64,000 nucleotides of DNA from Epinephelus fuscoguttatus (taxonomy: Eukaryota > Chordata > Actinopteri > Perciformes > Serranidae), in assembly GCF_011397635.1 (NCBI RefSeq), contig NC_064757.1, forward strand, positions 33,827,839 through 33,891,838, read 5' to 3'. Position 1 is the stretch's first letter. Each line of letters opens with the position of its first letter. Positions 38,777 to 50,115 of the stretch are shown one piece after another. The notes below the pieces were generated by a model. That model saw only the letters and a program-made list of their open reading frames with translations, did no database searches and was not told the DNA's origin. Made by a program: the position numbers and the translations under genes.

Positions 38777-39199
38777 GTAAGTTCACTATATTATACATAT
38801 ACAAAACAAATGCTTAATGTTAAGAATGTCAGATAATAAACGATATGAGGCCTGAGTTTTGTTGAAATAGGAGTTTTTCTCGACAGATATCCGTGAACAT
38901 AAATGAATGGACATTTGCGTGAAATCGAAAGTGTTGCACTTCCAGCTCACCTGTCGTGTTTGTGCCTTGTTGTTCACTGTGTGTTTGATTAACTATGCAG
39001 CTTTGAGTTTTAATAAAAGTTAAATGGTTATTAAAAATGTCAAACCCAAGAAATGTGATGCTAAATCTTTCAATAGACAATAAAGTCTAAGGCTAAGACT
39101 TGTCTCTATCAACAGGTCCTCAGGAAGTGAGAATATCCCTGAACATAATCATGCATTTGTATATTTGTATTACAGGTGAGAGGATTTCCTGCTTTCATC

Positions 39200-42100
39200 A
39201 TGTTAGCTGCACCTCTCCTGCTGCTGCTCCTCCTTCCCTTCCCTCCCTCATCAGGAGCCGGGCTACCAAACCAAGGCCAAGCCAAGGATGCCCCCATAGC
39301 CACCAACGGCCAGCCCTTCCCCTGGGACCGCATGAGACTCCCCAAAACTGTCTCCCCCGTCCACTATGACCTGACCATCCACCCCAACCTGACCACCCTC
39401 GACTTCACCGGAGTCGTTCGCATCCAGCTGGACGTGCACGAAGACACCAGCACCATCGTTCTCCACTCCAAGAAGCTGCAGATATCCAATGTGCTGCTCC
39501 TCACACCTGAAGGCAGCAGGCCTCTGCAGGTGTTGGAGTATCCTCGTTCCCATCAGCTCGCCCTGCTGTCAGACTCGGTGCTGGCCAAAGGTAGGAGGTA
39601 TGAGGTTCAGATGGAGTTCGCAGCCAACTTGTCTGACAGCTTCCATGGTTTCTACAAGAGCAGCTACCGCACCAGCACTGGGGAGGTCCGGTAAGAGCAT
39701 GAATATCTTATTTTCTATATTTCTTTTAAAGGAGCTGTCTAATCTTCTCACAGCATGCTATGTTAAACATGACATCACTTTTATTTTACTATTATCTATT
39801 TTCATTATTAGGGTTCTGGCATCCACGCAGTTTGAAGCCACCTTTGCTCGTGGAGCCTTCCCCTGTTTTGATGAGCCCGCCTTCAAAGCCAACTTCACTA
39901 TACGGATCAAACGAGAGCCACGCCACATTGCCATTTCCAACATGCCTAAGGTACACATGAACACAGCAATATCAGTTGACTTTATTTTCCAGGGAAGTTT
40001 GGTATTTACCTGCACCCTATTTCCCCATGTTTTTGTGACTTAAGGGAGCAACAGTTTTGGGAATTGATCCAGTATTGAGCACTGATGAAACAGGGTGCAA
40101 AGTAGCCAGCCAGGGCATGTTCTACTAAAAGTGCTTGTTTCTGCCACTGACATGTGGCTGTCAGTTTATGGCAAGGATCACTGCAGAGATAAATCTTTTT
40201 GTTAAAGAGTAAAATCCTTTTTGTTCAACCAGAAACAGCCTAGAAATTGCCATCACCAAACCCACCAGACCAGTAATTTAATCATCGTCAAACACACCAT
40301 TTCAAGTTGACAGAAACAAAATAAAACACACAAAAATTGTCTTGGTTTGTCTTTCCACTGTTGCAGCAATCACCAACTCTGGTTTGATTGAATGAACTCT
40401 TAATTCACCCAGTTACATGTGAAAATGTGCTGGCTGTTTACATGCTAAAATTACTATTTATGTAAATGGAGTCTGGTGTGTTAGGCGGTGGCGATTTCGG
40501 GGCTGTTTTGGGTCAAACAAAAAGGATCTTACTCTTTAACAAAAAGGTGTAGTGGACGTACAGTAATGTGATGGCGCAAAATGCCACGAGTGCTGTCTCG
40601 CTCAATGTAGATCAATTTCAAAAAGTATTGTTCCCATTAGTCACTTAAATACAAAAACAGGAGAAAAAAGTCAAAAAATATAGAAGTTATCTTTTAAGCA
40701 CGGATGAAGAATTACTGAAGTAAGAGCAGGTTGACAAAATCGAGGCCTTCATTTCTCAGGTAAAAACTGTGGAGCTGCCGGGGGGTTTACTTGAAGATCA
40801 CTTCGACACCACTGTGAAAATGAGCACTTACCTGGTGGCCTACATTGTGTCTGACTTCCTGTCTGTGAGCAAGACCACCCAGCATGGTGTCAATGTGAGG
40901 AGGACAACAGACAGTCATTGTCACATAATATCTTTCCACTGATAAAACTTAACATATTGCTGTAACAGTTCTTCTCTGTGATTGCCATCAGATATCAGTC
41001 TACGCTGTGCCTGAGAAAATCGACCAGACAGCCTTTGCGCTGGATGCTGCCGTCAAGCTGTTGGACTTCTACGATGACTATTTTGATATTCCATACCCGC
41101 TTCCCAAACAGGGTGAGGAAATACATGTAAAAATAAAGAACTGACTGAAGTATTTGGAGCTTCATGTTGTAATATACGTATTTTTACTGTACTCAGCTTA
41201 AGAAAGAACCTGCTACTGAGCAGACTCAGCATAAATGACCACCCCTCCAACCACTGAAAACAGTGTGTCAAAGTCAGAGGTCTTATGATCTGTGGTTTGT
41301 ACGGCAAATGTCTGTCCTTTGTGCAGACATCCAGGATCCATCCTATCTCATGTTACTGTGATATGTGAGGTCACTTTGAATGAACATTGCATATATGTAA
41401 ATTTAAATGTAGGCATTTTACAGTGCAAGTGCTCTTTGCTCTGACTAGATATAACATTTGTTGTTATATACATATACATATTAAGTATACATATTAAAAA
41501 ATGGAAAATACAGAGGGTGTTTCAATTCATGCAGTGTTTTTAAAGACATTAAAACAGCAATATATTTAAAATGATATCTTAAAAAAAGCATTTGTATTTA
41601 TGTGCGTGATGTTGTTTCCTGCAGACCTGGCTGCTATCCCAGACTTCCAGTCGGGTGCGATGGAGAACTGGGGGCTGACCACCTACAGAGAGACGGGCCT
41701 CCTCTTCGACCCTGACAGGTCCTCAGCTTCAGACAAACTGGGCATCACCAAGGTCATCGCCCATGAGCTCGCACATCAGGTAGCTGGCCTGCATCTGTTT
41801 TGAACTAATTGGTGCCACGAGTCAGCGCTCTGTACAAAGTTGCCCAGGCTAGGACGGTACAAATAGAAATTGCTCTGCTTTTATGAGGAGATGATTGATG
41901 TTGGAAGCCGCTATCTCTAAACTTAAAGATACATCTGTATGCTAAATACTGCTTTTGCATGTTCTTCTTCCTGTCTAGTGGTTTGGGAACCTGGTGACGA
42001 TGGAGTGGTGGAACGATCTGTGGCTCAACGAGGGTTTCGCAAAGTTCATGGAGTTTATTTCTCTGGACATCACCTACCCAGAGCTGCAAGTGGTGAGAGC

Positions 42101-45100
42101 CGAGCACAGAACGACCAGTCAGAGCACACAAATTAGCCTGATCCTCTGTCTGCCATACAGTATACAGTGCAGTATCCTTCTTATTTATACTAATTCAGAT
42201 ATTTTTTTACATTTTCTGTCCTCTCTTCTCCCAGGATGACTTCTTCTTGGGGAAGTGTTTTGAGGCCATGGAGGTAGACTCCCTCAGCTCCTCCCACCCA
42301 GTCTCCACCCCCGTGGAAAACCCCACGCAGATCCAGGAGATGTTTGATGACGTTTCTTATGACAAGGTCAGCCTCATTCTATCAGAGCATCAACGATTTG
42401 CTGTTGTTGCACTTGGATATTGTGTAAAAGTGATTTGGGCATAAATAATCATTCCCAAATCTCAACCCAAACTGCAGTCAAAACAAAACATTAAAATTCA
42501 GTTAAAACCACTTCTAAAAGCACAAATTCACACAACAAAAAGGATTTAAATTGTTCATTTTCAGCATGCCTGTGTTTGTTTTTTAGGGAGCATGTATTCT
42601 GAATATGCTGCGGGACTTCCTGACGCCTGAAGCATTTGAGATTGGCATCATCCGATACCTCAAGCGCTACAGCTACCAGAACACTGTCAACAGTCATCTG
42701 TGGGAGAGCCTGACCAATGTGAGTAATGATGTGTGTGAGGGATACACCATAATTACAATGCTGAAATTATAATACTGATCCATTTTAGTGAGGTGGACTC
42801 TCAGAGGTTAGAAAATGGTGCTGTAAATTGGGATTTTGTAAACCAAAATCAGTCAGCTGTAAGGAGTGAGGCCAGTCATGGAAGTAATGGATTTGTCCTG
42901 GACACCTGCGCATGAGTGTTTTGCCTGTTTCTCAGCTTGTCATAAAAATATTTTTTGAAGAAAATTTGCCATAGTTCATATTCCTGCTCGTGTACCCCTG
43001 AAGTATCAGTAGTACTGCCAGTGTTGGTGCTGTTTTGATTCACTGCTAAAGTTTTCTGTGTCTCTCCTCCAGCTCTGCAGCTCAGATGGTCTGGATGAAG
43101 GCCGATTGAAACACCAAGAATTCTGCTCCAAGCGCGATGTCCAGTCTGGAGCCTCTGTAAGTTTCAACCAGGTCCAACAAAGCACTTTGACTGAGCTAAC
43201 AAACTCTTGTTATCATAGCTACATTAACATCAGTGGGCTTAAAGGGATAGTGAAATTCCACTCTGACTATTTAAAGGGATAGTGCACCCAAAAATGAAAA
43301 TTCAGCCTCACATCCCTTGCGGAGATCCAAGGGGAGAGTGGGTAGCAGCACAACTCCACCTAACGGAGGCTTACGGCGCTCCAGATTCAAACAACCAAAA
43401 ACACCTAATTGAAACCATAAAATATCTCCATACTGCTCGTCCGTAGTGATCCAAGTGTCCTGAAGCTGAAGGCGGTGCCCATGTCTCATGGTCTCGCGCA
43501 AGTGCACACACGTGAACGCGGTGTACAGAGAGGCAGTCAGAGCTACAGGCTACAATGAGGCTAAAAACAGAGATCAAATGACGTTTTTCCAAACAACTTT
43601 TTATGTCGGGGCTTCAGGACACTTGGATCACTACGGACGAGCAGTATGGAGATATTTTGTGGTTTCAATTATCTGTTTTTGGACGTTTGAACGTTGTGTT
43701 GCTACCCCCTCTCCCCTGGGATCTCTGCAAGTGTTGTGAGGACTCTAAAACTTCACCTGAGCCTCCATCGGCATATGGGTGAGTAGATAATGGCTGACTT
43801 TTCATTTTTGGGTGCACTATCCCTTTAAATAATCAGTGGAATTTCGCACTATGTATTTTTTCTGATCACCAGCAGAAATCTTTAACATACATGATTCTTT
43901 GCAACGTACTACACAAATTTAGTATTTCTGTATTTCCTAACTGTTTCTATAGTACCTTCATGTAGCTGTGCCACATATCTGTCACTGTTTATGATGTTAA
44001 TTATTGTGTATCTATGTGTGTGTGTATTTGTGTTTGTATACGTAGAAATGGTACTCCGATGATGAGCTGGATGTCAGGGCCATCATGGACACCTGGACGC
44101 TGCAGGAGGGCTTCCCACTGGTCACTGTGGAGGTCAGAGGTCGTGAAGTCAGGCTCAGTCAGGAGCGTTACCTGAAGACAGACGACCCCTCCCTCACTGA
44201 AGGGTAAAATGTCAGATTGAGAGTATTATGGCAGATGACATGCGTGCACAGTCTCAGTCATGGCAGACATCCCTTTTCCTGCATTTGAAGTAAACTTTAA
44301 ACTTTAAAGTGTCGTTCTCTATACGACCACCAGATTGTGCCAGAGGGAGGAATTTTCAAATACTGCACATGCTTTAGTAGAAACTTAACGCTACACCAGC
44401 TGAACAGCTCCATTCTGGATGTATTAGTGTAGCAGCATCTGAAGTCTAGTTTCAGTGGGTGCTCCATTTTATTCAAAATTAGTATTTTTTTAAATGATCA
44501 TTTTGTGTTGTTAGATTCCTTTGGCAGATCCCACTGACCTACATGACCAGCGCCTCCAACACTGTCCATCGCTTCCTGCTCAAAACAAAAACTGGTGAGT
44601 GTGTTGCTCAGTCAGTGTGATGAGGCTGATTTTTATATTGCTGTATTTATATTCTTTATCCTTTATTATTCATAAAAAAAATTAATGCTACAAGTCCTTG
44701 TCAATCATGGTTCCTCTCTTTCATGCAGATGTCCTGTACCTGCCGGAGGAGGTGGACTGGGTGAAGTTCAATGTGGACATGAGCGGCTACTACATGGTCC
44801 ACTACGCAGGCGAGGGGTGGAACTCTATTATCAAACTGCTGCAACACAACCACACGGCCCTGAGCGGCAACGACCGTGCCAGCCTCATCCACAACGTCTT
44901 CCAGCTGGTCAGGTCTGTTAAAAGATCTGACAATAACAGTTTCATCTGCTGTTTTTTCTGCATCACAAAATAACTGTAGTTTCAGTGAAGGAGCTGAATT
45001 AAAATCCAGCGGACAATTCCCATAAGAAAAAAGCATTTAGCCACGTACCAACATTATCATAGAAAAGGGAGTGTTGGTAATTTAAATATTTAAAATAAAC

Positions 45101-48100
45101 TTAAATTAAATGTTTGGTCTGTCATGTGCCACAGAACAAAGACGGTGAGGCTGGACACGGCGCTGGAGCTGTCTCTGTACCTGTCCAAAGAGACTGAGAT
45201 CATGGCCGTGACTCAGGGCTTTGGAGAGCTCGTACCTCTCTACAAACTGATGGAGAAGAGAGACATGGCTGCTCTGGAGAACCAGATGAAGGTAAGTGAA
45301 GGCAGCATGGCACAAAACAGACCATGTACTTTTATAAAATGCATAAAGTCTTGCATACCAGTCTGCCTTAAAGTAATAATCTCGAACATTTTCTGTGGCT
45401 GTGATGACATTCCTGGAAGAAAATCAGTAGTGGTGCACAGGTAGTGGCGGGTTTTCCATTAACCAACAGTGGCTGGTCTGCCAGAGGGTAGAAGGAGATA
45501 GCACAAGAGGCTCACTCTTTAAAGGGATAGTGCACCCAAAAATGAAAATTCAGCCATTATCTACTCACCCATATGCTGAGGAAGGCTCTGGTGAAGTTTT
45601 AGAGTTCACCAGAGCCTCCCTCGGCATATGGGTGAGTAGATAATGGCTGAATTTTCATTTTTGGGTGCACTATCACTTTAACTCACGTGTGTGTGAAGCT
45701 GCATATTGTTTTTTCTGGTTTCTGCTAGCATAGCAAGAAAAAGGTTATTATGGCCAAACAAACACAGAAAAGAGTGATGACTACAGATGCTGAAACTTCA
45801 GAAACAAGTGGAAACCCAACTGCCCACTGACTGCTTTTACTGGTGCATTGGTGCATTTTATGCCTCATTACTGCCACCTGTTGATCAGTGGAATATTGTA
45901 AAACCACTGGCAGGAAGGTGCATGTGCGCCCGTGTGCACGAGACAAACAAAAAGCCCACTTATGGAAAAACTGCTCCATAGTGCAACTAGAAGTCACTAA
46001 CTCCACAAGGAACCTTTAAACTTCTAGTGCTGCTTCTGTGTAGCAAGAAAACCATCCACACTTAGTCATGGTTCTCTGCGTAAGCACTAGAAAAGCCTGG
46101 AAAACAATGGACTGTTCACATGTTGAATAAGCAGAGTGCTCCATTAACTTCTGGCAGTTCAAACAAAGCAAAATTCCTCTCAGGAACCAGAATACAACAG
46201 TTCAATAAAAAATTAAGTTAAAACTTGGACTGAGAATGGACTGATTATGAATAAGTTCATATACAGACTGCATGTGTTTCTCAGGGCTACATTGTGGATC
46301 TGTTCCGGGGGCTGATCGCTCGGCAGGAGTGGACTGACTCTGGATCAGTGTCTGAGCGAGTGCTGCGGAGCTACCTGCTGCTGTTCGGCTGCGTCAGGAA
46401 CTACGAACCCTGTGTGGCCAAAGCCACCGAGCTCTTCAACAAGTGGAAGGACTCTGACGGCACCATGAGGTCAGTGGTGATAAAATAGCGCACGATTCTT
46501 TCTCACAATTACTGTCTGTATACTGAGCGTTCAATTTTTATAAGCACTTGTATGTAGGGATGAAACGTTTTTAGATAGTTGTTAGTGAGCTGGAAACCTT
46601 CCCTGTCTTTAGCCTCCCTGTTGACATCACCATGGCCGTGTTTGTGATTGGAGCTCGTACACCAGAGGGGTGGGACTTCCTGTTTGAGAAGTACCGCACT
46701 TCGCTGCAAATGTCTGTAAAGAGCCGCATGAAGACTGCAATGGCCGTCAGCCCACTGCAGGACAAGCTCCAATGGTGGGTCCATTGTATTACACTTCTGG
46801 GAGCATTTAGCTTCCCTTTCTTTTTACACTCACTCCCCACTGTTACCATTTTTTTATGTTCACCTTTTATCTCCGTCTACAGGATGATGGAGCAGAGCCT
46901 CCACGGGGAGATAATGAAGACGCAGGACCTCCCAGTCGTGATCGTCTCCGTCAGCAAGAACCCCCGTGGCTACAAACTGGCCTGGGACTTCCTCCGAGCC
47001 AACTGGCACACCTTGATCAAGAAGTCAGTCAGCCCTTCATACATGTCATACATATCATATACATTCCTCTCTTTTACACAAGTTTTGCAACTACATGTAA
47101 TCCAAGAGCGTTGGGCAAAACATATTAAAACAAGATCATTATAAAGGGACGGTTCACCCCCAAATCAAAAGTACATATTTTTACTCTTACCTGTTGTGGT
47201 ATTTATCAGTTTGGATTATTTTGGTGTGAGTCTACAGGTATCTGCTGTAAAGATATCGGCCTTCTCTCCAGGATAACAGAACTACATGGCACTCGGCTTG
47301 TGGTGCTCAGAGCACCAAAAAAATACATTTTAAAAACTCAACAGAAATATCTGTTTCCAGAAATCATGACCCAGTTACTCAAGATAATCCACAGACCCTG
47401 TTGTGAGCAGTTTCATGTAGGAACTATTTTCTCTCTCCCAAACTACACCAGCCAACCATATCACCACGCAGAGGGAAGTGTGCATAGCTCACCTAGCACA
47501 ACTGAGCTAACAAACATTACAGCTCAGCTGAGGAGGATCCCATTAATGTTTACATCTCGCATTGTCATGAGCATGAGCCTCTCGTCCATGCGTAGATGCA
47601 CATCTCTCTCTGTGCGGTGATGCGGTTGGCAAGTGTAGTTTGGTTGAGGGAAAATAGTTCCTTCATGAAACTGCTCACAACAAGGTCTGTGGATTATCTT
47701 GAGAAACCAGGTCATGATTTCTGGAAAGAGACATTGCTGCTGAGTTTTTCAAATGTATTTTTTGGCACTCCGAGCACCACAAGCCAGGTGTCGTCTCGCT
47801 CCATTATTTGAGAGAAGGCAGGAATATGGCCAATCTTTATGGCCGATATCTCCAACACTCAGCAACTCACACCAGGTAAGAGGAAATATGTCTTTTTGAT
47901 TTTGGGGTGAACTGTCCCTTTAAAAAATTGCTGTCATACAATTCCTGTAGATAGTTAAATCACCTGCATCTAAATTTCAGTATTTTCGCAGGCAGTCAGT
48001 TGTTTTTGAGAGCTCCATAAGTTGGCTTTTGTTCATATCGAGGTCTTAAAATGCTTGTTTTCCATGAAATGTTAACAGTTACTCTGAATTTTGAACTTTG

Positions 48101-48824
48101 TCTCTGCTTCGATGCCACAGATTTGACTTGGGCTCAAGCACCATCTCATACCTGGTGACTGGGGTGACCGACCAGTATTCTACCAGGGAGATGTTCGATG
48201 AGGTGAGGAGGGCTGTGTTCATACTTTTGGACTTCCATTACTTATGTCTAGTGTGTTTGCTGTTGCCACAAGAACGTGGCTATGTCCCTCAATTTTTTTT
48301 TGTCTTCTATGTAATTATCTTCCTAATATATATGAGATATTCAAACACAAAACTCTCATTAAATACTGATTAAAATGATAAACATAATTAGTAGCCTAGA
48401 AGAGCAGCTTGTAAATCAGTGTGGTGAGAGCTGGTGACTACTTTCAACAGCAGTGTGCCATTCTAAGTAGCTAAATACAGTACATTCCTCTGAATCTGTC
48501 ACTTAGTAACTGTAGAAATTAAAATTGTGCATTGTCTGACTACACAAAATTAACTCCTTTGCTCTTGGCTAGCGTATTTATTAAATCAATTTTGCCGAAG
48601 TTATCTCAAATATTGGACATGTTTATAAGTCTATCTACCCTGTATGTGCTCAGGTACACAGTTTCTTTGGCTCTCTGACTGAAGAGACGGGCTCAGAGAT
48701 GAGGTGTATCCAGCAGGCTTACGAGACTATTGAAGATAACATCCGCTGGATGGACGCCAACCTTCCTGTGCTGCAGGCCTGGCTGGACAAACACAGCCAC
48801 AGAATTGTGCATGAAGATTTATAG
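39200..48824 (+). CDS. erap1: ERAP1-type endoplasmic reticulum aminopeptidase (18 coding exons, 940 aa)
   Basis: Exons: 39200-39690, 39812-39950, 40760-40894, 40992-41112, 41625-41779, 41979-42092, 42235-42366, 42587-42718, 43073-43156, 44046-44203, 44515-44594, 44729-44912, 45135-45291, 46285-46469, 46613-46774, 46883-47023, 48121-48202, 48654-48824. Phases agree throughout. It is an M1 zinc aminopeptidase: a leucine-rich signal peptide (about residues 1-21), substrate N-terminus motif GAMEN at 306-310, zinc site H342-E343-x-x-H346 with E365, and transition-state tyrosine Y427. The C-terminal ERAP1_C-like helical domain spans about residues 520-930. Human ERAP1 has 941 residues and the active site aligns at a constant offset of 11. 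Q170 falls at the S1 specificity position, glutamine in ERAP1 and acidic in ERAP2, favouring ERAP1. By family it trims antigenic peptide precursors for MHC class I in the ER. The start is the first ATG after the acceptor and gives the signal peptide. Confidence 0.95.
40030..40665. mobile_element. foldback MITE in erap1 intron 3 (family A, copy 2)
   Basis: It shares arms with the ATOSB copy at 17445-18070: gatccagtattgagcactga, agcctagaaattgccatcac, caaacccaccagac, then the mirrored gtctggtgtgttaggcggtg and aaacaaaaaggatcttactc. The right end tttcaaaaagtattgttccc mirrors the left gggagcaacagttttgg. There is no coding capacity. Boundaries are approximate. Confidence 0.8.
43230..43852. mobile_element. 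foldback MITE in erap1 intron 10 (family B, long form)
   Basis: Ends are inverted: ttaaagggatagtgcaccca at about 43271 and tgggtgcactatccctttaa at about 43810. The outer flanks are mirrored too (gtgaaattccactctgac against cagtggaatttcgcac). The interior is self-complementary: opposite-strand frames at about 43400-43500 and 43600-43700 give almost the same peptide ([15 protein letters not shown]), which shows two inverted copies of one segment. The TTAAAGGG...CCCTTTAA ends suggest TTAA-type target use. Confidence 0.85.
45517..45683. mobile_element. near-perfect palindromic MITE in erap1 intron 14 (family B, short form)
   Basis: Left arm from ttaaagggatagtgcaccca and right arm ending tgggtgcactatcactttaa are nearly perfect inverted repeats of about 75-80 bases. 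They meet around 45600 (ctctggtgaa|gttttagag|ttcaccagag). As RNA it would form one long hairpin. It carries the same terminal sequence as the element at 43230-43852. Confidence 0.9.
47143..47925. mobile_element. large foldback element in erap1 intron 17 (family C)
   Basis: Left end aaagggacggttcaccccca and right end tggggtgaactgtcccttta are inverted. The two halves are inverted copies over most of their length: tcaagataatccacagaccc at 47380 pairs with the region around 47681-47705. Opposite-strand frames give matching peptides (HRPCCEQFH). Each arm is roughly 370-390 bases. There is no transposase. Confidence 0.85.
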
Positions 48825-49356
48825 CTCCAGGAAAGTTTGGACAGTTGCATTGCTTCAGACAGAAACTACAAGAGGTACGGTTGCGAGCGCAGCTTGAAGC
48901 ATCTCTTGGAGTCAGACTTAAATCACAAATTTGATGACTTTACATTTGAAGCAAAAATTCAAACAACCTTAAATTTTAATTTTAACCTTCCCTCTCCAGA
49001 CATAAAGATAAAAAACAAAACAAACAAAAACATGTGCATGCTGTGTCATGCATACTTTTAATTTCCCCTAACCTGACTGACCTGACTTGACACTGATGTG
49101 TCAACACTTAGGACTTAACTGTGACTTGCAAAACAATGACGTTCTGCCACCTCTGTAAACTAAAGCCTCAAACTGTTGTTTGATGGAGATGTGTCTCAGG
49201 TTCAAGAGATCTAAGGTAATGTAGATTTCTTCAAAGAAGCCGCAAATGGTAAAGGTTTGAGGAGGTGACATGAGTGAGAAAAAAGCAGAGTGAAAGCACT
49301 CTTGACACCCGAACATTTGTGCTCAGAGCTGACTGTGTATGTTTGTATGTTTGTCG

Positions 49357-49396
<40 letters not shown>

Positions 49397-50115
49397 ATGT
49401 TTTTTGTTTGTTGGTTTGTTTGTTTTTTCGTGAAGTGGGTGTGGGTGATGTTAAGATTTAAAAAAAAAAAAAAAAATGAATGCAGGGTTTCCTGTGTGAA
49501 GTTCATTTTCATCAGTGCTACGTTATGAATTCAGAATGAATAATGTATGTTGTTGTACAAATAGTAAATATTATTTAGGCATCAGACCACTCCTTCTCAC
49601 CTACTGTAAAAAAGCCAAACATTAATAAATAAAAAGATCCCTTCAGGAAGAAAAGGCTGCCTCCAACCTTCTGTAAAAATGCTGCAGCTGCACCGTGAAA
49701 CAATTATTTGTAACAGAATTTTCCATAATGCACTTCTTAGACTTTTGCACAGCCAAAGGTGTTGAACTGCAATCAACATAAATATTTTTAAAATTCAAGA
49801 ACACACTGCTGTAACATCAGATCAGATACAATTTCTTTGCACTATTTGCTTAAGTTTCCAATATTGGGAACATAAATTCTGACACTACTGGACTGTCTTG
49901 GTAGCATTTTTAACTTTGTTGAAATTCACAAATAACTGACAAAAGGTTTGTTTCAAAAAACTCTTTAGTTTTGGCAACACAGCAGTGATTGCCTTATCTT
50001 TATGCTACTGTAAAATCATGTGTTGACCAGGATTCATAGAAATTCAGTTATTTTGTAAGGATGATATGTGTTGGTTTCATTAGATATTGGATTAATAAAG
50101 TAAATTTGACTAAAT
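48825..50115 (+). other. erap1: erap1 3' UTR
   Basis: It follows the TAG at 48822-48824. Candidate poly(A) signals include one near 49624 and AATAAA at 50094-50099, after which the sequence turns T-rich. It contains a TG microsatellite. The extent is inferred from the signals. Confidence 0.5.
49360..49395. repeat. (GT)n microsatellite
   Basis: About 18 GT units within the presumed erap1 3' UTR. Confidence 0.95.

Noticed and set aside
47300-47715. Opposite-strand frames with similar peptides (HRPCCEQFH) suggesting a gene pair
   Set aside because: The similarity comes from the two inverted arms of a foldback element, not from coding genes.
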